A stretch of DNA of 64,000 bases from Phlebotomus papatasi (Eukaryota > Arthropoda > Insecta > Diptera > Psychodidae): the NCBI RefSeq assembly GCF_024763615.1, contig NC_077224.1, positions 3,472,001 through 3,536,000 on the forward strand, written 5' to 3'. The position numbers and the translations under genes are program-made. The notes below the pieces were generated by a model, which did no database searches, was not told the DNA's origin, and saw nothing but the letters and a program-made list of their open reading frames with translations. Below are positions 45,169-55,305 of this stretch, one piece after another; position 1 is the stretch's first letter; each line of letters opens with the position of its first letter.

Positions 45169-45452
45169 CAGTAGAGTCTCTCAAATCTGAATCTCTCAAA
45201 TTTGAACGACGTTTGGATTCAAAAAGTCGATTGTTGGGTTATGTTAAAAGATTCGTTTTCTGGATGAATGAAAATTAAATTTATGTACTTCTTCCTGAAT
45301 GTTTACATACATTATAGTCGTGTAAAATGAAAAGGAAGTATGTTATAACTAAGACTTGTGAGAAAATTCGGGAATTTGATTCAAAGTACAATTCAATCTC
45401 ACAAAAATATCGTTATTTTTAAAAAATCGTTCGAATTTAGGAGACTCTACTG
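45169..45452. mobile_element. CAGTAGAG MITE family E2, copy 2
   Basis: TA-flanked, with ends CAGTAGAGTCTCTCAAAT and GGAGACTCTACTG and the CAAATTTGAACGACG block shared with 42625-42951. Confidence 0.8.
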
Positions 45453-45471
45453 TAAATATAAATTAAAATTA

Positions 45472-45805
45472 CAGTAAAACCCCGCTATAGGCCATCGCTC
45501 TATAGTCCACAATATATCGACCGTTGATTTCAAAACACTGATTTTAAGTTAGGTTATTTTTTTTACTACGCGACATGCAATGTTGTCATAATTATTTTAA
45601 TATTTTTGGCAAACTTTATTGAGTAGTTGTGATAATTGTGATCCATAATGAAGAGAGCGAGGACAAGTACCACAATCGCAAAGAAAGTGGAAGCTGTCGA
45701 GCAATTTCAATACTAAAATTCGTTGATAATTTTAAAAAATGACATGGACTAGTGCGACCCAAGTTTGAAATCTGGAACCAAATATGGACTAGCGAGGCTC
45801 TACTG
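45472..45805. mobile_element. CAGTAGAG MITE family E, copy 2
   Basis: Reverse complement of 40092-40420 over the full length, TA-flanked. It starts only 20 bases after the family E2 copy. Confidence 0.85.
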
Positions 45806-45807
45806 TA

Positions 45808-47449
45808 AGCATTTCATCAAAACTATAATGAATGTCTCACATATTTTACTTATCATTACGAAAATTTCCCAAAGCATCAATTGTGCCTTAACGCACTGTA
45901 ATACAGTTACTAAGAAGTATATTTCTACGAAATATTTCGCAAAGTCCGAACCCTACCTTGCGCATTGAGACAATTTAAAATTATAAATAGTGGAAAACAG
46001 CATGTTTCATGATCTTATTCTTGGAGTCAGACACACAATTACGCATTCATCAAAGGTAAAAACACCTACACACAAATAATTGGCTTGTTTAGCCAAGCCT
46101 AATCAAATTTATACGCTTGCCGATTCCTCTCGCATTTATCGTGGACAAAATCTCTACCACTTACGCACAAACATTATTGAATTGAGTTTTAATTTATGCG
46201 AATTGCAGGCATATTTCCTGAGTTAAAGTGACTTGGGTGCATTAATTAATTGAGCACATACAGTGGTGTCTGATAGTGAGCCCAAGAGGTTTACCCTTGC
46301 ATCCCGACTCTCGGACATTTTTACCTCTCCATCTGCACAGCAATTAATTATGAATTGAAGCACCAAGGCAGGGAGTGGAAGACACAGAAAATGTGGTAAG
46401 AGACAAGTTGGGGATCACAAAGGGGAAAAATTATTCAATCTCATTCGTGAGATGCGTTAAATTGCGTAAAAGAATAGTTACTTGGAGACGCGCACAAAGA
46501 CCTCTTACTAATTAACAATTTAGAACTTCTTGCACGCTCACAGAATCTTCTGGCACTACCCTGTGAAACAATGCAGATAAGACTAAATGGTTGATACTTA
46601 ATCCGTGTTATTCCCATTTCTCGCATGTTGAACTCACAAATCTTCCAGTTTCTTTTTTTTTCCTTCGCGACGTTCACTTTGTAATCTTCCCAAGTGGTAA
46701 ATTGACCATAAAGTGCGTAACTCGTATGCCATTGAGGGGAATTGTTCGGGATGGCAAGAAAAAGTGATTTACAGAAGGGCGGAAGGTGGTTCACGCTGCA
46801 ATTTCTGCGATTGTCGACAAACATTGGAGAGAGATAGAGTACCTTATCGCCGATGATCACCAATTAGATTTCAAAGTTTCACAACAATTAAAGACCCAGT
46901 GAAATCAATAACACATAACTCAAGTGGAGCCACAGCGAGGGAATTCAAAGTACAGCAGAATCGAGCACTTTGGCTTGAGGATGATTCTTCTTCTACAGAG
47001 GTCATTTTGTGCCAAGGAGTGAACATCAAAGAGTGATTTTTTGCCTGACGCTACCAACAATAAACGTTGGAAGGCAGAAATTATGAAGAAGATCACTCTA
47101 AAGTACATAAAAGCATGCTTAACCAATTTAGATTGAAACTTCTACCGTTTTGAGATGGAGGCGCCAGGTAGAAGCATATGCAGCAAAGCTCTTTCTACGT
47201 GACGCAGTTATCGAACTCAGAAAAACTAAATGTGGATTTTCAAGATTTTTTTTAGAAAAAAAGATTTATGATTGAATTGCTAAGGATAAATGGCCTGTTC
47301 AAGAGGTAACTCATATTGAGAAACCCTCGTCAATTGTTCGAGAAACGCTTCGCGAAACCCGAGAAACCCAAAAATTGCATCGCAAAACCCGAGAAACCAG
47401 AAACCCTTGTCAGAAAAAATGGGAATGAGTTACCCCTTAGTCCTGTTAT
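45808..47449. other. Spacer, no gene supported
   Basis: The 140-codon minus-strand frame at 46441-46863 shows no domain and no signal or splice support. AGAAACCC / GAGAAACC repeats occur near 47320-47405. Confidence 0.35.
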
Positions 47450-47586
47450 GGCCTCTACACATTGGGAGTATTTTTTGTCAAAAATTGTTTTTTGAAGGAA
47501 ATTCCCTGCAGCGTTGTAGAGGGAAACGTCAAATTTCTGTCAAAAACGCAATTTTTGACGAAAATGGCTCCCAATGTGTAGACGCC
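47450..47586. mobile_element. Short palindromic MITE related to the PIF-like element
   Basis: GGCCTCTACACATTGGGAG pairs with CTCCCAATGTGTAGACGCC, and TTTTTGTCAAAAATTG pairs with CAATTTTTGACG. TTA lies one base outside each end. The terminus differs from GGTGTCTACACATT at 13626 by few bases. Confidence 0.65.
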
Positions 47587-47720
47587 TTTAGATTTTGAAA
47601 AAGCAATAAAATTAATTTCTATTTAGGATTTTGGGACCTTTAGGTACTGGGCTAAGCATCCAGCCTGAAGTCCGCTTTATGGAATGAGCCCTAGGCCTCA
47701 AATGAGATAAAAACTATAGC

Positions 47721-48591
47721 GGAGACTGGGGCAAAAAGTCACAAATCGAAAAATTCAAAATTCAATATCTTCCAAGGTAAAAAAGATAGCGGTTCAATTT
47801 TTTTTCTATAGATAGCCTCCATAGACATTCTTCAATGTTGTAAGTTTCTTACAATTCGAACAAGGAATTTAGAAAATAAAAAATATCGAAATTTTTAGCC
47901 CTATTTTTGAAATATTTTCCGTGCAGAAGACAGCAATTATTACCTATTTATTTTCCAAAATTGAAGCACTGGTGAATATTTTCTATATAACTTGGATTTT
48001 TTGAATACGAATCCGCTGTCTATTTTAGAATTTCACAAAGGCTCTTTTCTCCAGAAATCCTATTATTAAAAATGGCCACTTGGGGTAAAAAGTAACAAAA
48101 AAGCGAAGCAATTTCTGATGTCTCACAGCGAGAGGAAACTTCATTCCCATGTCTCGTCACTTTTTGTTTGCATTGGTCAAACGATTTGCAGTCTTTTGTG
48201 TGTCTTTTTCTAAAATAGCTTGAAAATCACTTTTCTTGTTCAAATAGAGAAAACGCTGTTTTACAAAGGTGTAGATGAATAAATTTTCTATGAAAATATG
48301 TCCTCTATATTTTTTTTTTCAAATTTATGGAAGCCCTTAATGAAGCGAATCAAAAAATGACAATACCCAATGTCTGGTACTATTTGCCCCAGCATTTTTG
48401 TGAACGATCGCAAAATTACCTTTTAGAAAACAGCTCGATGTATTTCCTTTCAAAATAGAGGAAAATTACTTTCACAAAGTTGTAGAGCGGTAAATTTCCT
48501 ACAAAACTGCGCTAATTAGAAATTTCTGAAGCGCTCGAGTAGTTTGTAAAAAAATAAAATATACGTTTTGTGACTTTTTGCCCCAGTCTCC
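47721..48591. mobile_element. 0.87-kb element with GGAGACTGGGGCAA termini
   Basis: The ends GGAGACTGGGGCAAAAAGTC and GACTTTTTGCCCCAGTCTCC are perfect 20-bp inverted repeats. Subterminal GGGGC.AAA.AGT motifs recur inside (48079, 48385). The target duplication is unclear. The GGAGA-type terminus resembles the 5759 MITE. No transposase is seen. Confidence 0.75.
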
Positions 48592-48683
48592 CTTAAACTA
48601 TTTAATTGTATTTTAGACTATTTATAATTCTACGACTTGTTACGATAATAAATTCTTATAATTTTCCTTAAATACTAACTGTA

Positions 48684-50298
48684 GGGGAAGGCTTTTATGG
48701 TTCGCACATACGCTACCTTCAAATACTGTGTATTTCTTCCATATTCCTTTATGAATCTCACCTACGACTATATATTTTAATAACTAGTCTTAAATCCCAT
48801 CTTTTCTTAAAAAAAATGGGAGTCTAATTGTTTTTTCCAAGTTTCAGGAAGGAAAAATTAAAAACAGGCCCAAAATTGTAATTTTGCTGTCTAATGCCCA
48901 GCACACAATAACTTTTGTTTGTAAACATGTTTTCAAAATTTTCTATGAGAATGAGCGAGATGACTAGATCTAGATCTCATTCACTCTCATTGAAATGTCA
49001 AAAACATGTTTAATAAACATAAGTTATTGTGCGTTGGGCATAATACTTCGTACGATTTTGCACAATTAATATCACTTTTCTGATAAACGACTATCATAGG
49101 AGGTAGAGGGGTTATTAAGGTGTATATTTATGTAAAAACATTTTGGGCTGGAAAAGCCCCTTTTTATGAGTGGAAGAAAATTCACAAACTTGACTCACAT
49201 TCATCGATCGCACATAGAATACATTGTTCCTTCAGACATTTTCCAGGAAACTTCATTTTAGATGCGATCTCTCATATTCACATCTATTGTTATCTACCGA
49301 TTTGGTCCACCATTAAAAAGTAAAACTTAAAAATCTTAAAGTCGATAAACAAGAAGTATTTTGACTCAAATAAGCCAAATTTGAGTAATTGCAAATGAAA
49401 TTTAACATTTCTTTGATATAAAAGTATTATTCAAGCTTGCACAAACTGAATGTGCAATGAAAGAATCACATCCACAATAAGCTCACACAGCTTACAATTG
49501 GGTTTTGAGTAAATATCTTCGACATAACCTCATTTTTTTGTTGTTTTTCACGTCGAAGAAAAAACTATTGTCCGGAAGAGACTTTTTTGGGAAAATTTTG
49601 GCCAGTTCATCCCCCAAACCTCAATCTCTGTGCTGAATTTTAATTCCTGTAGCTATGGGGGTAGAAGAATCTGCACTGGTGCGAATTTAAAGACGGTTTT
49701 GCTCACATCCGGCTGCGTAGAACCTGTGTGATCTTCTCACTTTCAGTGTTTTAGTCACTTTTTTACTTAAAAAAAACTTATCAATTAGTGTAAATTTGGT
49801 GATATTTGGACTTTTCAAGAAAGCATTCACCGGATTTATCGTTTCCAGAATAAAATTCCCATGGAATCTAGCAAAAAATGGTTTTTAGTGTCACGAAAAC
49901 ATCTCTCAGAAAAGTTCCAAAAAAGTAATATTTAAAAACGTTTTATTCCTTATAAAAACGGTTTAATCAAGTAGATTATAGTTCCCTTTAAACAATGATG
50001 TACAACTTTTAGTATTCGGTGCAAAATTTACTATGAAAATGGGGTGTTCAATGATGGCGTGAATTGTGTGCGAAGATGGAAACTTGATTGAACTTTCGCA
50101 CAAATCTCCAATAAATTTTCATATTCCTCTAGAAGAAAATCTAAGGATTTTTTGGGATTTTGTGAGATTGGATTATGAACCTTGTAAGTAAGAGATACTT
50201 TTGGCATAGTTGGAGAATCCGTACGGTTTGCATGGTAGTCAGAAAAAATCACTGAACTTGAACATCATTTTTGTGTGCGAAACATCAAAGCCTCCCCC
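48684..50298. mobile_element. 1.6-kb TA-flanked element with GGGGAAGGCTTT termini
   Basis: The left end GGGGAAGGCTTTTATGGTTC and the reversed right end GGGGGAGGCTTTGATGTTTC both continue into GCACA, with TA flanks (48682-48683 and 50299-50300). Family-H MITE 48894-49042 is nested in it. The rest is AT-rich with no transposase. A right-half relative lies at 39720-40502. Confidence 0.65.
48894..49042. mobile_element. Palindromic MITE family H, copy 3
   Basis: Full palindrome GCCCAGCACACAATAACTTT through CTAGATCTAGATCTC to GTTATTGTGCGTTGGGC. It is the reverse of the copy at 8426. Confidence 0.8.
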
Positions 50299-50300
50299 TA

Positions 50301-51400
50301 TACCTCTCATGATTGAGCACTATCCCTCAAGTGGCAATTGAAATTAGGATTATTAAAATATCGAATCATAAATTAGTACCGTCCAACGTTTGCTTAGTAA
50401 AGCGTCTCAGGGATCCCTCGAGTTGAGTGCATTTGTGCATTGGCTGTTATATCTCATCTCTCACTTGGTGGGTATATTTTATTATTGTGGTGTTGCACAG
50501 TAGCGAACAATATCAAAAAAGCGACCAGAGAATGCGATAAGGCGCAAACACAGAGAGCGCGAGCATCAGATACCATCTCTTGCCCTCCTGTACCAAAGCA
50601 AAAATCTACCGCGTGCACTGCTTCGCCGTGTGCTTACCAAAAACTGTCAAGATATCTCCTCACCAGTTCCTCTTGCCAAGGCAATTTTTAAGACAAACCA
50701 CCGCACTCCCCGGCATTGGGGAGTCATTGTGTGAGAGATGTGTGCCCAGGGAATAAACCTGGGTGAGAGATGTGAATTGGTGGCTTCTGCGGGAGCTCCT
50801 CTTTTACCAACCGGTGGATGCCAATAAAGAATCGACGCGATCGGACGATAAGGTAATTGGTCCATTATGTCGACGTTGATCGTAAACCAACCATTTGGTT
50901 GACATTCCCTTAGTGGTGTCTCCCAGTATTCGTTCAATTGTGTGCTCACTCATAAAATGTTGGGCACTCTCTGCAAAACTTTTCTTGGCGGAGGGAACCC
51001 AGAGAGGAACGCCGATTGGAGGTGGTCAGAAGAGCGGTGGAAATATAATTTCAGCGACAGCTATCGCGGAATCCCTCCAGGGTGAGATGTGGCGGATGAA
51101 AGGAATATGGGAGAGAAGAAAAGACTCATCATGCCACTTTTACACAAATTTCAGCGCCATCCAACTCTAACGCGCGTCCTCTTTCAACAATTGACTGACT
51201 CCCGGTGAGACTTTTTTTTCAGTCTGTCCAATCGCACCTTCTCAATGGATCAAGACAGCTACTTACATACTGCACGATTTCACTGTTTCTGGTCTCTGTG
51301 ATGATCCTTCAAGTTCAGAAGATCAATGGGCATTTGAGCAGAATTATTAGGTTTCGTGTAACAACGGTCAAATTTAAATTGCTTCCTAACTTGAAGTTAT
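50301..51400. other. GC-richer spacer, no gene supported
   Basis: Bases 50400-51200 are noticeably richer in GC than the surroundings and carry several overlapping frames of 83-100 codons on both strands. None shows a domain or clear splice signals. This could be conserved non-coding or 5'-UTR DNA, which I cannot test here. Confidence 0.35.
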
Positions 51401-51595
51401 GCCCTAGACACACTTACGACTTAAGCCGAGAGACGACTTAGTGGAAAATGATGGAAATGATGTCTAACCGTGAGAATTTTACGAACTTTAGTTCAATGTT
51501 AATTGTATTTATGTACAGAGAAATCTTCAATCAGAGCAAATGACACTCAAATCATCCAGTTTTTTCTCAGTGGAAATAGGAAACAATTCCTGTCT

Positions 51596-51666
51596 CCACC
51601 CAGAATCGAACTGGAGACCTCTCGTTAACTAGACGTGTGCTCTACCAAAGTGAGTGATGTCTTATC
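51596..51666 (-). mobile_element. Truncated tRNA-derived SINE head
   Basis: Read on the minus strand, CTCACTTTGGTAGAGC resembles a tRNA D-arm with A box and CCAGTTCGATTCTGGG is a T-arm with an intact B box. The acceptor stem is not closed and a GGAGACAGGAATTGTTTCC body follows, so it is SINE-like rather than a tRNA gene. It differs from the SINE at 19870. Confidence 0.6.
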
Positions 51667-51670
51667 ATTA

Positions 51671-51961
51671 CAGTGCCCGCTTTGTAATCCGGATGATTAG
51701 GAAACAATATGACAGATGTCCGCTTCAATATTATTATTTATTTTATTATTATATTCTATTTTATGAGAATAAAAGCTTTAAAAAAGATTAAAAAGACATA
51801 ATTAGAGTATTCTATGCTATTATACCTAATTTATTAAACAAAAACATCACAGGATAATTTATTGCTGAACGCACATGCATACATGACCTCCAAATTATTT
51901 TATATGTAATCGTCGATAACTCGTCCGGATTACAGCGATCCGGATTAGAGAGCGGGCACTG
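51671..51961. mobile_element. pogo/Tigger-like MITE with CAGTGCCCGCTTT termini
   Basis: The ends CAGTGCCCGCTTTGTAATCC and the complement GGATTAGAGAGCGGGCACTG are flanked by TA. CAGTG ends and TA duplication are typical of pogo/Tigger relatives. A GTCCGGATTA motif is repeated near the right end. Confidence 0.8.
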
Positions 51962-52111
51962 TATTTTGAATATAAGTACACTAAGCCGTCTCTCGACTAA
52001 TCCTCAGGTCTGTCGAGGCCCTTACGCTTCAATTATGATATGTACAAACAATAAGAAATAATCCAGTTTCCATTTAAAACTAACTTTACCAATTTGATCC
52101 AAATTACAGTA

Positions 52112-52876
52112 GGGGAAAGTGCCCATGCTTTATACAATACCCAGCTTCGGAATGACTAAATTTTTCCTATGTTTCTGCAATATATTTTAAAAACTGGGTA
52201 TTTTTCCATGGCTTTTAAAATATGGGTGCGATAAGTCACATTTATTGAGAAGCATAGGAATAATTTAGTCATTACGAAGCCTGGGATCATACAAAGTAGA
52301 GTAACGTGTGGTATTTCGGGACACTTTTTAGCACATTCAAGTTTCCAACAGCTTAACGACTTCTCAAATTAAGTTTTTCTTTGTTGATACAAATATTTAT
52401 GTTCCTTATGCTATCCAGAATAAGATTCTGATCGAAAAATATTGAAAAATGCATCATTTTTTATACAAAATAACAAAATATGTAAAGAAGTAAAAGTGGT
52501 ATATTACGGGACAATTGGGTATTTCGGGACAGACCGAAATATCATATAAATTTCACCGAGCCTGATTATTTACCTTTAAGTAAAAGGTCTAGACTTCACT
52601 CTTTCAAAAAAAAATTGTTTAAATTTGACTTGTAAAGTGACTTAAATCGAAAAAAACTAATCACTGTTTGTGTTGACATCTGCAAAATTGACCACACGGA
52701 AGGTTTTGTAAAAAGTGGAATGTGACACTCACAATTAATATTTCATACAGAACTCAAAAATAATTAGAATATAAATATTTATAGCATTTTTGATGTGTCC
52801 CAAAATACCCATATAATGTCCCAAAAAGCACCTTGTCCAGAAATACCACACGATACCCTATGAGCACTTTCCCCAA
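52112..52876. mobile_element. Palindromic MITE family C, copy 3, split by family D
   Basis: The left part GGGGAAAGTGCCCATG to CATACAAAG (52112-52296) and the right end TGAGCACTTTCCCC (52861-52874) belong together. The family-D element with its own TA flanks separates them. Confidence 0.7.
52299..52858. mobile_element. MITE family D, full copy
   Basis: The ends GAGTAACGTGTGGTATTTCG and CCAGAAATACCACACGATACCC are inverted. TA occurs at 52297-52298 and 52859-52860. GGGACA / TGTCCC motifs repeat through the subterminal regions. A truncated copy is at 27546. Confidence 0.75.
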
Positions 52877-53020
52877 GTTAGGAAATTCATGTTGCAAACA
52901 AACATCATTCAATCGGTTAAGAAAAACCCTCAATTAGGAATGATTAAGCTTACTTCCAAAATTGTAAATGAAATATTCTACACATTCTACAAGTGCTTTT
53001 TAAAGTATCCTAATGCCATA

Positions 53021-53140
53021 GACAGACTTACGACTTAAGCCGAGAGACGGATTAGTGGAAAACTGATGAAAATGTAGTTTATTCAATATTTTGATTATAT
53101 AATTACGCTAAGCCGTCTCTAGGCTTAAGCCGTAGATGTA
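53021..53140. mobile_element. Short palindromic MITE, GACTTAAGCCGAGAGACGG arms
   Basis: CTTACGACTTAAGCCGAGAG pairs with CTCTAGGCTTAAGCCGTAG around a short loop. It is the empty form of the element at 51403-52018. The flanking 53141-53760 is AT-rich without further features. Confidence 0.6.
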
Positions 53141-53762
53141 TCTAGTACAAAAGGATACTAAAATATCTTACACCGTTTGATCTATACGCTCTTCTGAAAA
53201 CGTTGAATGTTAATTAATTCCGACTATACGTATAGGAGATAGGGATCTGATCTTAGGGATCTGAAAAAAAATTTAAGCTTACAAAAATATTCTTAATAAG
53301 TAGGGTTCATCCCTTATTCAAATTCATTCCTTATTCAACCACAAACGAACGAGTACGAAATATTCTGTAAGTAGAATGACATAAATGAGTTGATAAAGCG
53401 TCCCAGCATTGCATTCTGTTGGAACTCACTATCTTGCGTCATTTTTCTAAATAATTAAAGTTTTTTTTTTAATTCAAGTTCAAAGAAAAGTACTTTATTT
53501 AGAAATTCGAGCATTGCGGTTTACCGGTTCTAAACCGATTTGAATATATTCAAAGATCACTTCAAAATTCATAAAAAAAATATCTTTAATTCTTAAAGAT
53601 TTTCTTAAGAATCGAAAATTTGTTGATTCAACCAAATTATCCTATAAATTTAATCAAAAATAAAAAAAAAACAAAAGTTTCTGACTTCCGATTTCTTTTA
53701 TGGTAAAATTACCATTTAAATTCAAATTTAAATAGTAATTTAAAAATTAATTAGTAAAAGTA

Positions 53763-53985
53763 GGGGAAAGTGCCCATGCTCTACACGATCCCAAGCTTTA
53801 TAATAATTAAATTTTTCCTATCTTTTTCAAGAAATGTGATTCATTGCACGCATATTTTAAAAACCAGGGCAGCATGTCCTGTTTATAAAATATACTGCGG
53901 AGTCACATTTATTCATAAACATAGGAAAAATTTAGTCATTATAAAGCTTAGGACTGTTCAAAGCATGGGCATGGGCACTTTACCC
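53763..53985. mobile_element. Palindromic MITE family C, copy 4
   Basis: TA-flanked palindrome from GGGGAAAGTGCCCATGC to GCATGGGCACTTTACCC. The right end has a duplicated ATGGGC unit. Confidence 0.8.
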
Positions 53986-54039
53986 TAATTAGTCGGTTTT
54001 ATTGAAGATTTAATAAAGCGATTGAATAATTTTACTTAA

Positions 54040-55085
54040 AGTCTGTTAGTGTTGCCTTCTAAACTTACTGTTCTCATAAACAGTAAAAATACTGTTAGCA
54101 GGAACAGTAAATTTAACAGTTGACAGGAACAGTCAATTTTACTCTTCCCAGGAATTGCAAAAGATTTTGCTAGTATCAGGAGCGGTGAAGTTTTCTTTTC
54201 GCAGAAAAATTAAAATTTCACTGTAACCGGTAATAGTGAAATTTCACTGGTAGTAGGGACATCAAAATTTTACTGTAAATTGGAACAGTAAATTTTTATT
54301 GTTACCAGGAAAATCGAAATTTTGCTGTAGTCACTGATAATTTTATTGTCACCAAGAACAGCAAAGAATTTTACTTTCACCTAAGAACAATTGATTTTAG
54401 AATGAATATAGGGTCAAATTTGCAAAGCGGGACAGTTTGGTAAGTGGGACAATGCAGTGTGGCATGTTGGACACTTCTCTTAAAACCTGATAATAAATCA
54501 ATTAAATACTTTAATTTTCCAACAAAAAATTATTAATCCTAATTTTGTGATCATTTAAGAAGTTAAAAATGCAAAAGGCGTTATTTTACAATCAAGGAGT
54601 GACTTGCAAGAAAAAGTAAAAAAAAGAATTTAAAAAAAGAAAACAAGTAAAGAGGATAACCATCCAATGTGAAAATTTCCAAAATTTTTCAAATCTTTCC
54701 AAAATTTTGTCCATCTATTTAAAATGTGTTGTTTTCTAATTTGATCGAATTTTCCAATTAATTGGTCGAATGTTTAATAAAATCTGTTAAAATTCTGTTA
54801 AAATATTTCACAAGGAACCTCATGATGCAAAGCAAATGAAAAAATAAGTATTTATTCCGCTTAATAACGAATTTGAAAATGAACTTTTCTTATGTATCCC
54901 ACTTTCCAAAGTTTACCTTAATTTTATTATTACTGAAAACTGTAAAATTTTACTGGTGTCAGAAACATTGAAACTTTACTTTTCCCAAAATAATTAAAAT
55001 TTTATTCTTAACGGGAACAGTGAAATTTTACTGTAACCAGGAATATAAAAATTTGACGATTACCGGGAACGGTAAAACTTTACAC
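54040..55085. repeat. Minisatellite of AGTAAAATTTTACTGT-type units, interrupted
   Basis: Units containing CAGGAACAGTAAA and its complement-like partner TTTACTGTTACC repeat irregularly over 54040-54400 and 54925-55085. Each unit has an internal palindrome AAAATTTTACTG. The MITE at 54411-54918 splits the array. Confidence 0.65.
54411..54918. mobile_element. TA-flanked MITE inside the minisatellite
   Basis: The left end GGGTCAAATTTGCAAAGCGG and the reversed right end AGGTAAACTTTGGAAAGTGG are inverted repeats with several mismatches. TA lies at 54409-54410 and 54919-54920. GGGACA / TCCCAC motifs repeat near both ends. Confidence 0.6.
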
Positions 55086-55095
55086 AGTGTTATTA

Positions 55096-55165
55096 CACTG
55101 AGAAAAAGCGAGGGTGCGATTAACATTTTTCCTTATAATTTTAACACTTTTTAGGTATAAAAATA
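55096..55165. mobile_element. MITE family A, copy 8 (left part only)
   Basis: It begins CACTGAGAAAAAGCGAGGGT and breaks at GGTATAAAAATA, where family B starts. The remaining part would be expected beyond the window, past the LTR element. Confidence 0.7.
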
Positions 55166-55305
55166 CACAGTAAAAAAAATCCAAGGATAATCGTTGGTTT
55201 GCTTTTTTACCACGATTATTCTTGTAGAGTTACTCAAATTATGTATTTCAGCAAAACGAGTAATCAGAAAATGTGTAATTTAAAATTCATGTAATCGTAA
55301 ACTAT
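55166..55305. mobile_element. MITE family B, copy 3 (left part only)
   Basis: It begins CACAGTAAAAAAAATCC and matches the reverse complement of 10620-10721 (GATAATCGTTGGTTTGC and the following CACGATTATTCTTGTA). It is cut by the LTR at 55306. Confidence 0.75.

Larger units (their letters stand above)
51403..52018. mobile_element. Element with TTACGACTTAAGCCGAGAGA arms, carrying two insertions
   Basis: GACTTAAGCCGAGAGACGAC at the left pairs with the right-hand CTAAGCCGTCTCTCGACTAAT block at 51983. The simple form of the same palindrome is at 53021-53140. A SINE head (51596-51666) and a CAGTGCCCGC MITE (51671-51961) fill most of the centre. Confidence 0.55.

Noticed and set aside
46441..46863. 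140-codon minus-strand frame
   Set aside because: No recognisable motif, no coherent composition and no upstream signals; length is within chance for this amount of DNA.
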